This document shows positions 16,424 to 24,788 of a stretch of DNA of 64,000 nucleotides, piece by piece; position 1 is the first letter of the stretch; each line of letters opens with the position of its first letter. This stretch comes from Kosakonia oryzendophytica (lineage in GTDB: Bacteria; Pseudomonadota; Gammaproteobacteria; Enterobacterales; Enterobacteriaceae), in the NCBI RefSeq assembly GCF_900094925.1, contig NZ_FMAY01000005.1:273240-337239 (forward strand). The letters are read 5' to 3'. The notes below the pieces were generated by a model. The model ran no database searches. It was not told the origin of the DNA and saw only the letters and a list, made by a program, of their open reading frames with translations. A program made the position numbers and the translations under genes.

Positions 16424-17647
16424 TTAGCGCTCTTTAATGGCGACGTAACGGTTAAACAGGTTCATCAACAGGGACGTCGCGCCGCTGATAATCAGATATA
16501 CCCCCATCATAATGGCGATCGCTTCCAGCGCCTGACCGGTCTGGTTCATTAGCGTATTACTGATATTCGCCAGCTCCGGGTATCCCACCACAACGGCGAT
16601 GGAGCTGTTTTTCGCCAGGCTGACATACTGGCTGGCCAGCGGCGGCACCATCACCCGCATCGCCTGCGGAAGGATCACATGGCGCATCACATGCCACGGG
16701 GAAAAGGAGAGTGCCCGCGCCGCCTCAAGCTGCCCTTTGGGCACCGATTGAATACCCGCGCGAACGATTTCGGCAATAAACGCCGACGAGTAAAGGGCAA
16801 TACCCAACAGCAGCGCAGTGAATTCCGGGCTGATGGTAAAACCACCTTTAAAGTTGAAACCGCGGAGTTCCGGGCGATTCAGCTCGTGCGGCGCACCAGC
16901 AAGCACCCACACCAGCAACGGCAGGCCGATAATCAGCGCAGCCCGCAGACGAGCCACCGGCACCATTTTGCCGTGGTGCTCACGCCAGCGACGCGCGACG
17001 CGTGCAAGCAGCACGCTCATGACACAGGCCGCCAGCAGCGCGATAAAGGCCCATCCCCAACCGCTGTGAGCCGCCGGGACGGCAAAGGTCAACCCACGGT
17101 TGGTTAAAAAACCCATGCCGGGCAGAATGATCGCCTCACGCGGCGAGGGCAGGTTACGGATCACCACCGACCAGAAGATCACCTGCAAAATAACCGGTAC
17201 GTTTCGCAACAGCTCTACGTAGCCGACACATACTTTCATCAGCAACCAGTTTTTCGACACCCGCCCGATGCCAACAATAAAACCGAGCACGGTGGCAAGC
17301 ACAATGCCACACACGGTGACGTACAGCGTATTGAGTAACCCCACGGCCAGCGCGCGGGTGTAGCTGTCGCGTGGCGTGTAGTCGATAAGTTTCTCGCCAA
17401 TAGCAAATTGCGCACGCTGATGCAGGAAGCCAAAGCCGGTGGCAATACGCTGCGCGCGCAGGTTATCCACCACATTGCTGTAAAGCCAGTAGCTAAACCC
17501 TAAAAGCAGCGCTGCCAGCAAAAACTGGTAGCACCAGCTACGCACGGTTTTGCTGCCAAAAAAGGTGAAAAGGCGAAACACGGTGGACTGCCGGGTCGTG
17601 TCAGACGCAAGGGCAAGCGCACCGGAGTTGTCAGTCTGTTTCATCAT
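16424..17647 (-). CDS. Amino-acid ABC transporter permease (AapQ type)
   Basis: A 407-residue permease that is longer than the usual 220-250, as in AapQ/BztB, with an N-terminal helix near residue 40 and a periplasmic insertion. The EAA loop is SVPKGQLEAARALSFSPWHVMRHVILPQAMRVM near residues 300-330. It pairs with the AapM-like subunit. The start may be the first or second of two adjacent ATGs; the ribosome site is weak. A strong hairpin lies between this gene and the binding-protein gene upstream. Confidence 0.92.
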   Translation of the reverse strand: MMKQTDNSGALALASDTTRQSTVFRLFTFFGSKTVRSWCYQFLLAALLLGFSYWLYSNVVDNLRAQRIATGFGFLHQRAQFAIGEKLIDYTPRDSYTRALAVGLLNTLYVTVCGIVLATVLGFIVGIGRVSKNWLLMKVCVGYVELLRNVPVILQVIFWSVVIRNLPSPREAIILPGMGFLTNRGLTFAVPAAHSGWGWAFIALLAACVMSVLLARVARRWREHHGKMVPVARLRAALIIGLPLLVWVLAGAPHELNRPELRGFNFKGGFTISPEFTALLLGIALYSSAFIAEIVRAGIQSVPKGQLEAARALSFSPWHVMRHVILPQAMRVMVPPLASQYVSLAKNSSIAVVVGYPELANISNTLMNQTGQALEAIAIMMGVYLIISGATSLLMNLFNRYVAIKER

Positions 17648-17679
17648 TAAACATCAAGGTTATTACGGGAGTGGAGAAA

Positions 17680-17704
17680 GGTCACCCCACCGTCTGGGGT
17701 GACC
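17680..17704 (-). promoter_or_regulatory. Intercistronic hairpin between binding-protein and permease genes
   Basis: Perfect 9-bp arms GGTCACCCC (17680-17688) and GGGGTGACC (17696-17704) follow the binding-protein stop by six bases. No T run follows. In many importers such hairpins protect the upstream message so the binding protein is made in excess over the permeases. Confidence 0.55.
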
Positions 17705-17710
17705 CGGCGA

Positions 17711-18760
17711 TTAACGGATCGGTAGACCGTAAAGCAAACCACCTTTGGTCCACAGATTGTTTAAATCGCGATCCAGCGGTTCAGTGCTCTGCGGGCCGAA
17801 ATGACGATTGTAAATGTCGCCATAGTTGCCCACCTGTTTGACAATGTTGTACACCCATTTATCATCCAGACCGAGTTTCTGCCCAAAGCCGCCAGTCACG
17901 CCAAGCAGGCCCTGTACATCCGGGTCGGTGGATTTCAGTTCAGCGTCGACGTTGCTCTGGTTGACGTTCATCTCTTCGGCGTTAAACGTGGCGTAAACAA
18001 CCCATTTCACAATGTCAAACCACTGGTCATCGCCTTTGCGCACTGCCATGGCCAGTGGCTCTTTCGAGTAGATGCCCGGCAGGATGATATGGTCGTCCGG
18101 TTTTTCCGCATCAAAAGTTTTGATGCCCGGCAACGCGACTTTGTCACGGGCAATCACATCGCAACGCCCGGCAAGGTAAGCCGCAACATACTCTTTATTA
18201 TTCTCGATCACCACCGGCGTGTAGTGCAGGTTACGCGACGAGAAAATCTGCGCCACATTCTGCTCGGTGCTGCTGCCCGGCGTGATGCACACCGTTGCGC
18301 CGTCAAGATCTTCTACCTTTTTCACGCCGCTGTTGGCACGCACCATAAAACCAGTGCCGGTGTAGAAGTTAGGCGGAGCGAAGTTCAGCCCCAGCGACAC
18401 ATCGCGCGTCAGTGAAGCGGTAACATTACGTGATAACACATCGACTTCGCCTGACTGGATCGCCGCAAAACGCTGGGCGGTAGAGAGCGGGGTGAAGCGC
18501 ACTTTGGATGCATCGCCAAATACCGCCGCCGCCAGTGCGCGGCAGAAGTCCACATCCAGACCTTCCCATTGGCCTTTGCTGTCAATCGAAGCAAAACCGT
18601 GGCGGGCAGGGTGAACGCCGCACACCAGTTCGCCGCGCGCTTTAATTTTCTTCAGCGTGTCGCCATTTGTGACGGGCGCATTTTCTGCTTGCGCAGGGAA
18701 AATAAAACTCCCCAGCGTCAGCAACAATACCGACGCCGCAAGGTGGGTTTTCTTCAGCAT
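17711..18760 (-). CDS. Amino-acid ABC transporter substrate-binding protein (AapJ type)
   Basis: A 349-residue periplasmic protein with a signal peptide cut after PAQA. It belongs to the family-3 solute-binding proteins of the general L-amino-acid importer: GELVCGVHPARHGFASIDSKGQWEGLDVDFCRALAAA near residue 45, FTPLSTAQRFAAIQSGEVDVLSRN near 90, and DDKWVYNIVKQVGNYGDIYNRHFG near 300. It is the first gene of the transporter operon, and a GTATAC-centred motif lies about 75 bases upstream. The substrate is probably an amino acid or an amino-polycarboxylate handled by the two PrpD-like proteins. Confidence 0.93.
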   Translation of the reverse strand: MLKKTHLAASVLLLTLGSFIFPAQAENAPVTNGDTLKKIKARGELVCGVHPARHGFASIDSKGQWEGLDVDFCRALAAAVFGDASKVRFTPLSTAQRFAAIQSGEVDVLSRNVTASLTRDVSLGLNFAPPNFYTGTGFMVRANSGVKKVEDLDGATVCITPGSSTEQNVAQIFSSRNLHYTPVVIENNKEYVAAYLAGRCDVIARDKVALPGIKTFDAEKPDDHIILPGIYSKEPLAMAVRKGDDQWFDIVKWVVYATFNAEEMNVNQSNVDAELKSTDPDVQGLLGVTGGFGQKLGLDDKWVYNIVKQVGNYGDIYNRHFGPQSTEPLDRDLNNLWTKGGLLYGLPIR

Positions 18761-18832
18761 GGCTATTCCTTTTTAAAGGGTTGTTGTCAGATTAACTAAC
18801 TGTATTTATTTATTTTTAAATAACACATCCGT

Positions 18833-18842
18833 TTGTATACCT
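18833..18842. promoter_or_regulatory. GTATAC motif upstream of the transporter operon
   Basis: TTGTATACCT here shares eight bases with the perfect palindrome TTGTATACAA at 22478-22487 in the divergent region of the FCD-type GntR gene. The shared motif suggests that one regulator controls both the PrpD/TauE unit and the transporter unit. Confidence 0.45.
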
Positions 18843-18913
18843 ATGTTCTTCACCTATAACGCATTTGGCAAAGAACGAATTCAGTAAAGCATATATGCCA
18901 AAGAAGTAAGGAA

Positions 18914-19675
18914 TTATTTCACCCATCCTTCTATACCCTGCCACAGCAGTTGCGCACTAAGCAGGATCATCGTCACACGAAACAGCACGCGGAACAGTTT
19001 TTCGGGCAAATTATCCAGCACCCGGGTCCCCAGCCAGGTACCGAGCGCGCCGCTGATAATCATCGCCGCCAGCACCGGCAACCAGTTGGCCCAGGCAAAC
19101 CCCATCAACCCAAAGGCCAGGATCTTCAACCCGTGCTGCAACACCATACAGGTGGCATGGGTGGCGATCAGCGGCTGGCGTTTCAGTCCTTGCGAACTGA
19201 TAAGACCGGCGACCATTGGCCCTGTGGCACCCACAATCATCGTGCCAAGGCTGCTGAGTCCGCCGCCGATGATAAAGAACGGGCGACTCAATGGTTTTTG
19301 CTCCCCGCGTTTACGCAGCACCGACCAGAGAATAAACATCCCCAACGCAATACGGGCAAGACTGTCCGGAATGATTGCGGCCACCGGTGCGCCCACGGCA
19401 ATACCTACCGCGCTGCCGAGCAGAAACCACAACACCAGCGGCCACACTACGTGCATACGCTGGATCAGCGTACGGCTCAGGTTCGAGCCCATTTGCACCA
19501 TGCCGTGAACCGGCATCAGACTGCTGACCGGCATGCCCAGCCCCATTACCGCCAGCAGGGCCGTGCCACCACCGAGCCCCATTGCCGCCGTCAGCGCCGA
19601 GGTAAGAAAACTGCAAAACACCATTACGCCTGCAAACAGGGGCGATATTTCAGGGGGGATCCAGGTGATGGTCAT
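18914..19675 (-). CDS. TauE/SafE (TSUP) family membrane transporter
   Basis: A 253-residue polytopic protein with about eight hydrophobic segments. It has the two-repeat layout of TSUP anion transporters: LTAAMGLGGGTALLAVMGLGMP near residue 28 and GGGLSSLGTMIVGATGPMVAGL near 140. Members export sulfite, sulfoacetate or other organic anions. It starts 12 bases after the PrpD-like gene stops, so it belongs to the same operon. It may move an acid made by, or used with, the two PrpD-like proteins. Confidence 0.85.
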   Translation of the reverse strand: MTITWIPPEISPLFAGVMVFCSFLTSALTAAMGLGGGTALLAVMGLGMPVSSLMPVHGMVQMGSNLSRTLIQRMHVVWPLVLWFLLGSAVGIAVGAPVAAIIPDSLARIALGMFILWSVLRKRGEQKPLSRPFFIIGGGLSSLGTMIVGATGPMVAGLISSQGLKRQPLIATHATCMVLQHGLKILAFGLMGFAWANWLPVLAAMIISGALGTWLGTRVLDNLPEKLFRVLFRVTMILLSAQLLWQGIEGWVK

Positions 19676-19687
19676 TCGGGCATCCGG

Positions 19688-21010
19688 TTAGCGGTAATCA
19701 TCCTGCAACAGGCGCTGATACAGCGCCTGCGCACCTTCCGCAGACAATACGCGACTGGCGCAGTCGAGGAATTTCTGTTCAATCAGGTTGTCAGGCAACG
19801 GAATTGCCGGGCTGGATCCCCGCGCACCCGCCACACGCTGGCTGAATTGTCGGCCATCGGTGGTGGTCAGTGTCACAAACGCGCTATGTGTGATCTCTTC
19901 GCTGTGTTTCTCCAGCGTGACCTTGTGCATCAGGGCTTGCGTTGTCGGGTCGAAGAAGCGCGTATCGTCAATAAAATCATCCAGCGTCAGCGTGCCGGTG
20001 ACAAACGCGCGCGCCACGCAATAATGCAGACTGAACTTCCCGGCGAGCGGGTTTTCCGGCAGGGGAATATTGATGTGCGGAAAACGAATCGGGTGAACCT
20101 TGATATCAATGCGTTCAATCGCCTCCGGTGAAAGCCCGGTCTCTTCGCGCAGCGCCAGGATGCCATCCAGCGGCGACAAAATCGCATAGCAGCAGGGGAA
20201 GTATTTGTAGTTGTTGCTTTTCACCGTATCAAGAATAAAGGGGGTGGCTTCCCAGCGTTCCGTTAGCGGCAGGGGATCGACATTTGCCTCGCCGTTATAA
20301 ACGTGAAAATACCCCTGATGATGTTCAAACGCCGTCGCGCCAGCGCTGAATCCCTCTTTCGCCAGTTTGCACGCCATCACGGCACTGCGTGCTGCCTGGC
20401 CCACGGCTAACGCTTTGGTTTCGCTACCGAAGTTCGACTTGATCCCCGATGCCAGCGACGCCGTCATCGCCAGCGCAGTGGCCGTTTGTTGTTGATTGAG
20501 ATCCAGCAATACTGCACAAGCGGCGACACCGGCGAAAACACCCACGGTGGTGGTCGGGTGCCAGCCGTGACGATACTGGAACGGGCTAACCGCTTTTCCC
20601 ATGCGCACGGCAGTTTCATAACCCGTGATATACGCGCGCAACAGTGCTTCGCCATGGCGACCCTGTTCATCTGCCAGCGCCAGCAGCGCAGGCAGTACGG
20701 CCACAGAAATATGCCCGTGCAACCATGAGTTGGAATCATCAAAATCAAGCAAGTGTGAGGAAACGCCGTTTAACAGGGCGGCATCCAGCGCGTTCAGTTT
20801 CAGGTCAGTGCCGAAGACGCGGCTGTTGCCGCTTGCGGCAGACGGCACAATGACGGACCGCAGTTTACTGGCGCCATCCTGTACGCCGCCAGCCAGCGTA
20901 ACGCCGAGAGTATCAATAATGGCGGTACGCGCATTGCTGTATGCAGCCTGCGGAAACGCCTGCCGGGAGAACGCCAGTAAATTACCGGCAAGTTGTCGGG
21001 CAATGGTCAT
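19688..21010 (-). CDS. MmgE/PrpD family protein (first copy)
   Basis: A 440-residue protein of the MmgE/PrpD fold, which includes 2-methylcitrate dehydratase, aconitate decarboxylase and iminodisuccinate epimerase. Family stretches are IIDTLGVTLAGG near residue 28, LLDFDDSNSWLHGHISVAVLPALLAL near 88, GWHPTTTVGVFAGVAACAVLL near 150, and KYFPCCYAILSPLDGILAL near 275. It is not a close PrpD match and sits beside a second, distinct family member, 28 bases away. The pair plus an amino-acid importer suggests turnover of an amino-polycarboxylate. The reaction is not known. Confidence 0.85.
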   Translation of the reverse strand: MTIARQLAGNLLAFSRQAFPQAAYSNARTAIIDTLGVTLAGGVQDGASKLRSVIVPSAASGNSRVFGTDLKLNALDAALLNGVSSHLLDFDDSNSWLHGHISVAVLPALLALADEQGRHGEALLRAYITGYETAVRMGKAVSPFQYRHGWHPTTTVGVFAGVAACAVLLDLNQQQTATALAMTASLASGIKSNFGSETKALAVGQAARSAVMACKLAKEGFSAGATAFEHHQGYFHVYNGEANVDPLPLTERWEATPFILDTVKSNNYKYFPCCYAILSPLDGILALREETGLSPEAIERIDIKVHPIRFPHINIPLPENPLAGKFSLHYCVARAFVTGTLTLDDFIDDTRFFDPTTQALMHKVTLEKHSEEITHSAFVTLTTTDGRQFSQRVAGARGSSPAIPLPDNLIEQKFLDCASRVLSAEGAQALYQRLLQDDYR

Positions 21011-21038
21011 CTAACAGAGTTCCTGTGCAAAAAAAGAA

Positions 21039-22403
21039 TCAGCGATCGCCCGCAAGCAGTTCCGTCATGCGGGCCAGTGAGCCTGGGCGCTCGAAATGGC
21101 AGGCCGCATCGTAGAGATCTGCGCTACGCACCGCACCGAGAACCGGAATAGTGAGGGCGTCAAACTTGGCGCGTAACTCTTCATCGCTCAGTGGGTTTTG
21201 CGCGTGGCCGCGATAGACATCAGTATGGGCGTGAAGCACCTCGCCGTCATCCAGCCAGACATCGATAAAAGCCGAACTGGCGGACTGACCGTCAACGGCT
21301 TCTACCTGCAGCAAAGGCAGCAGGGCGCGCGGTTGCGGATCGTCCACGGTTGCCTGCGTGAAATCAGTGTCCGTCAAATTGTAACCACTTAAAGCAAGGG
21401 TAATACAATGAGGGATACTGAATTTGCTCTCCAGCGGAGTACGCGGTTCCATAATCCCGGCATTGACCATCCCCATTGGGTGCACTTTGGCGCTAATACG
21501 GGTAATTTTCCGCCCTTGCAGTTGCGGGTAAATTTTTCGCGCAGTTTCAATCGACGCATGTGTGCCGCGGCAGCTGGCGTAAAGCTTGTAACCGTTGGTC
21601 AGCAGTTCCCAACTCTCGCCAAAGTCCAGCGGCGGTATTTCCGCGCTGCCATCCTGAATAAAGATTTTGACCCAACCGTCCGCTTCATAAAAATGGTGCG
21701 CGCCAACGAAGTTTTCTGCCGCCAGTTGCGCCGCCATAATGCCATCCATCGCTGCTTTACCGGCATGGAAAGGCTTGCCGTGCGTCCCGGAGGATTTTTG
21801 CAGCCCACCCATCATGGTCGCCGCAGCCCCAAGCGCATTGCGAATCTGCTCTTCAGAAAGTTGTAAAATAGCGGCAGCAACCGCCGCTGCACCGGCGCGT
21901 CCAACTACCGACGTGGGGTGGAATCCCCGGCGTTGTAGATTGCGTCCGACGCCGGGTACCCAACCGCCGCCCAGTTTTGCCATCACTTCAAAGCCGGTAA
22001 TAAACGCGAGCAGCACTCTCTCTTCTTCGACCGGATACGCCTGCGCCATCGCCAGGGCGGTAGACCAGCACGGTCCGCCCGGGTGTCCGGCACCGGCAGG
22101 GTGTGTATCGTCGTAATCCGCCGCATGTGCCATGGTGGCATTCACCAGCGCGGCAAGAGCAGGAGTTGTCGTTCCCGAAAGGAACATGCGCGCATCACCA
22201 ACGGCGTTCCAGTTTTTTGCCACCTGGCGAACCGCGGTTACGGCATCGTCATTAACCGCGCCAATCGCTACGCCGAGATAATCAATCAGGGCGCGTTTTG
22301 CTTCATGTCGAACGGCGGGGGGAATAGTGAATTGATGAGCCTGGTGAATAAACTGGCTGAGCTGTTCTCCACGGGTTAATGCAGCGTCACTTTTTTTAGT
22401 CAT
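21039..22403 (-). CDS. MmgE/PrpD family protein (second copy)
   Basis: A 454-residue paralog in the same family, not a tandem duplicate (the two differ widely). It keeps RALIDYLGVAIGA near residue 38, MAHAADYDDTHPAGAGHPGGPCWSTALAMA near 92, GFHPTSVVGRAGAAAVAA near 155 and KLYASCRGTHASIETARKIYPQL near 275. It is the first gene of a PrpD-PrpD-TSUP operon and diverges from the FCD-type GntR gene, with a TTGTATACAA palindrome between them. Function is unassigned. Confidence 0.85.
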   Translation of the reverse strand: MTKKSDAALTRGEQLSQFIHQAHQFTIPPAVRHEAKRALIDYLGVAIGAVNDDAVTAVRQVAKNWNAVGDARMFLSGTTTPALAALVNATMAHAADYDDTHPAGAGHPGGPCWSTALAMAQAYPVEEERVLLAFITGFEVMAKLGGGWVPGVGRNLQRRGFHPTSVVGRAGAAAVAAAILQLSEEQIRNALGAAATMMGGLQKSSGTHGKPFHAGKAAMDGIMAAQLAAENFVGAHHFYEADGWVKIFIQDGSAEIPPLDFGESWELLTNGYKLYASCRGTHASIETARKIYPQLQGRKITRISAKVHPMGMVNAGIMEPRTPLESKFSIPHCITLALSGYNLTDTDFTQATVDDPQPRALLPLLQVEAVDGQSASSAFIDVWLDDGEVLHAHTDVYRGHAQNPLSDEELRAKFDALTIPVLGAVRSADLYDAACHFERPGSLARMTELLAGDR

Positions 22404-22477
22404 CGTGAAACAAAGATCCCTGGTGTTGACCTATAAATATAAAAGCAGAAACTCTCTTTGTGTTTATTTGAATTCAT

Positions 22478-22487
22478 TTGTATACAA
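22478..22487. promoter_or_regulatory. Palindromic operator candidate TTGTATACAA
   Basis: A perfect 10-bp palindrome in the AT-rich region between the divergent PrpD-like operon and the GntR gene. GntR/FCD regulators bind short palindromes of this type, so it is the likely autoregulatory site. A related copy lies upstream of the transporter operon at 18833. Confidence 0.5.
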
Positions 22488-22652
22488 TGAATGTAAAATA
22501 AACATAGCAGCCATTCCGTAAACGTCAAAAGATGTTTTTTAGATAAGCAAAGAATAAAAAAAGCATAGACGTCATCTATCCTGTGGCAAGATGTCCGACG
22601 GCAGGGTGCCAGCCTTTATCAGGGTCATCACACAGACAAACGGAGCTTAAAC

Positions 22653-23300
22653 GTGAAATCGACGGGTCGCGACACAGGCTTAACGCCTTTTGAAATCTTG
22701 CTTTCCGCCATTGAAGCGGGGGATCTGCAACCAGGGGAACGTTTGCAGGAAACACGACTGGCAGAACAGTTTGGTATTAGCCGTACACCTATCCGTGAAG
22801 CCCTTCACCGGCTGGAGACTCTCGGGCTTGCCGAGCCTGGCCCGCAGCGTGGGTTGATTATTGCCCACATCGGTTATGAGCGGCTGCGCCAGCTGTTTGA
22901 CGTTCGCGAAGGTCTGGAGCGTCTGGCGATGGATCTGGCGGTCACAGCCGCCTCCAGCGAAGAGATTGCACTGTTGCAGGAGATGGTGGATATCGAAGCC
23001 ACACTGACCGACAGTAAAGCGCTACACGATCATAACCGTATGTTCCACCGTCAGATTTATCGCGCAACGCACAACCCCTATCTGAATGAAATGCTGGATA
23101 ACTTGCGTATTCACCTGTCGCTGTTGCGCAACACCACCTATGAATTGCCGGAGCGTACTCTTGAAGCCAAACGTGAACACCAGGCCATTGTCGATGCGCT
23201 GATCCGTCGCGACCGCGCAGCGGCCCAGGATGCTGCCAGTCAGCATATTCGCAATGGCTATCGCGCACGGCTCACTATTTTAAGCCAACGAGAACGCTAA
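22653..23300 (+). CDS. GntR-family regulator (FadR/FCD subfamily)
   Basis: A 215-residue regulator. The winged helix is at residues 5-70 (GERLQETRLAEQFGISRTPIREALHRLETLG), and the FCD domain follows with its metal-binding Asp and three His seen at ALHDHNRMFHRQIYRATHN, AKREHQAIVDALI and ASQHIRNGYRAR. Such domains bind organic acids. It starts with GTG at 22653 after GGAG. It diverges from the PrpD/TauE operon and probably represses it and the amino-acid importer. Confidence 0.9.
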   Translation: MKSTGRDTGLTPFEILLSAIEAGDLQPGERLQETRLAEQFGISRTPIREALHRLETLGLAEPGPQRGLIIAHIGYERLRQLFDVREGLERLAMDLAVTAASSEEIALLQEMVDIEATLTDSKALHDHNRMFHRQIYRATHNPYLNEMLDNLRIHLSLLRNTTYELPERTLEAKREHQAIVDALIRRDRAAAQDAASQHIRNGYRARLTILSQRER

Positions 23301-23405
23301 AAGAATGGCCCTTAATTGGCCGACGAGATTTTAACATTCTTGCTAGACTGGCGTGATGGCAGCATCTATGTAGATTTTGTGTGGGCATTTTGAGGGCAGC
23401 ATTTC

Positions 23406-24623
23406 GTGTTAGCGACTTTGATTTACCGTAGCCGACTGAATCGAACATTAGATCCCTCTCAACTGACTAACCTTGTCGAGCGAGCAAGCCTGCGAAATTC
23501 ACAATTGCAGGTAACGGGCATCTTACTGTTCGACGGCGATCATTTTTTGCAGGTTCTTGAAGGACCGCTGGCGTCTGTCAACGCTGTTTTTGAACGAATC
23601 AAACGGGATCATCGCCACGGTAATGTGGTGGAGCTCTTACGCGATTTTGCACCTCGTCGTCGCTTTGTCGATCGCGGCATGACGCTGTTTGATTTACGCG
23701 TAATGAAGCCGGCAGCAGCACTGCGCGCTATTCTGCGGTTTGGCACGTTGCGCTACCAGTTGGCCAGTATCGACCGCGTATACAAATTTATCCGTAATTT
23801 TATCGCTTCGCAGAATAACAATGATCGGGTACGCAGTACGTCGCCGGAGCACTGGTGCTTTGTCTGTAAGACGCCGCCGTTCACGCACACCAACGCGCCG
23901 GTCTTCACCGAACAACCCTGCCAGTTTGCCTTTCAGCCCATCATCGAGCCACTGCGCGGGAATATTTCCTCTATCGAAGCGTTGATCCGCGGCCCAAACG
24001 GCGGCAGTCCGCTGGAGTATTTCTCCAGCATCCCGTCGGACAAACTGCATGAAGCCGATCTGGCGTCCAAAGCCTGGGCGCTGGCGATGGCCAGCCGTAT
24101 GGGGATCGGCAATCATAAGGTGGCGATAAACCTGTTACCCATGTCGCTGGTCAAAATCCCCGGTGCAGTGGATATTTTGCTCAGTCATATTACGCGTAAC
24201 AATCTCAATCCCGGGCAGATTATCGTTGAGGTAACGGAAGACGAAGTGATCTCGGGGTATGAAGAGTTTACCTGGGCTATTCGCCAGCTTCGCGCCGCCG
24301 GTATTGGCCTCGCCATTGATGACTTCGGTTCCGGTTTCGCCGGGCTATCGCTACTGGCGAAGTTCCAGCCGGACAAACTGAAAATCGACCGCACGATCGT
24401 GACCGATATCCATCTGCATGGCCCGAAACAGGCGATTGTCAAAGCCATCATTGATTGCTGTGCAGAACTGCAAATCACGGTGGTAGCAGAAGGGGTCGAA
24501 AAAGTGGAAGAGTGGTGCTGGCTGGAGGCAGTCGGCATTGAACGTTTCCAGGGCTTCCTGTTCGCCCGCCCGGTGCTCAATGGTATCTCGCCCATTAACT
24601 GGCCGCACAGAATCTCACGCTAA
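23406..24623 (+). CDS. bluF: BLUF-EAL light-responsive protein (BluF-like)
   Basis: A 405-residue protein. Residues 1-95 form a BLUF flavin photoreceptor: LIYRSR (flavin-contact Tyr near 7), the Asn and Gln of NSQLQVTGILL, and the Met of MTLFDLR. Residues about 165-400 form an EAL domain. Unlike E. coli BluF, which has a degenerate EAL, here the catalytic set looks complete: SSIEALIRG, the Asn in AINLLP, the Glu in EVTEDE, IDDFGSG with both Asp residues, KLKID, VVAEGVE and QGFLFARP. This suggests real c-di-GMP hydrolysis under blue light. It starts with GTG. A GGDEF cyclase gene follows 165 bases downstream. Confidence 0.9.
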   Translation: MLATLIYRSRLNRTLDPSQLTNLVERASLRNSQLQVTGILLFDGDHFLQVLEGPLASVNAVFERIKRDHRHGNVVELLRDFAPRRRFVDRGMTLFDLRVMKPAAALRAILRFGTLRYQLASIDRVYKFIRNFIASQNNNDRVRSTSPEHWCFVCKTPPFTHTNAPVFTEQPCQFAFQPIIEPLRGNISSIEALIRGPNGGSPLEYFSSIPSDKLHEADLASKAWALAMASRMGIGNHKVAINLLPMSLVKIPGAVDILLSHITRNNLNPGQIIVEVTEDEVISGYEEFTWAIRQLRAAGIGLAIDDFGSGFAGLSLLAKFQPDKLKIDRTIVTDIHLHGPKQAIVKAIIDCCAELQITVVAEGVEKVEEWCWLEAVGIERFQGFLFARPVLNGISPINWPHRISR

Positions 24624-24788
24624 ACAACGTTATATGCCCGTGTTGCCCGCTCTGACTTCCCCTGTGTAAAAGCAGGGGCCAACTCCCGCTTAACGCCTGT
24701 TCGGTGCGAATGACGCGCTTATTTGGCTTATAAATCATCGTGCTTCTATGCTTAACAGAATAACAGTGGATGTGGCTTTGGAGGGATA

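Noticed and set aside
18950..20131. 393-codon plus-strand frame
   Set aside because: Antisense to the TSUP and PrpD-like genes, rich in Arg, Gln and His as antisense frames are, with no ribosome site or family.
24659..24678. CCCCTG/CAGGGG hairpin between the BLUF and cyclase genes
   Set aside because: Short stem without a T run; not enough for a terminator call.
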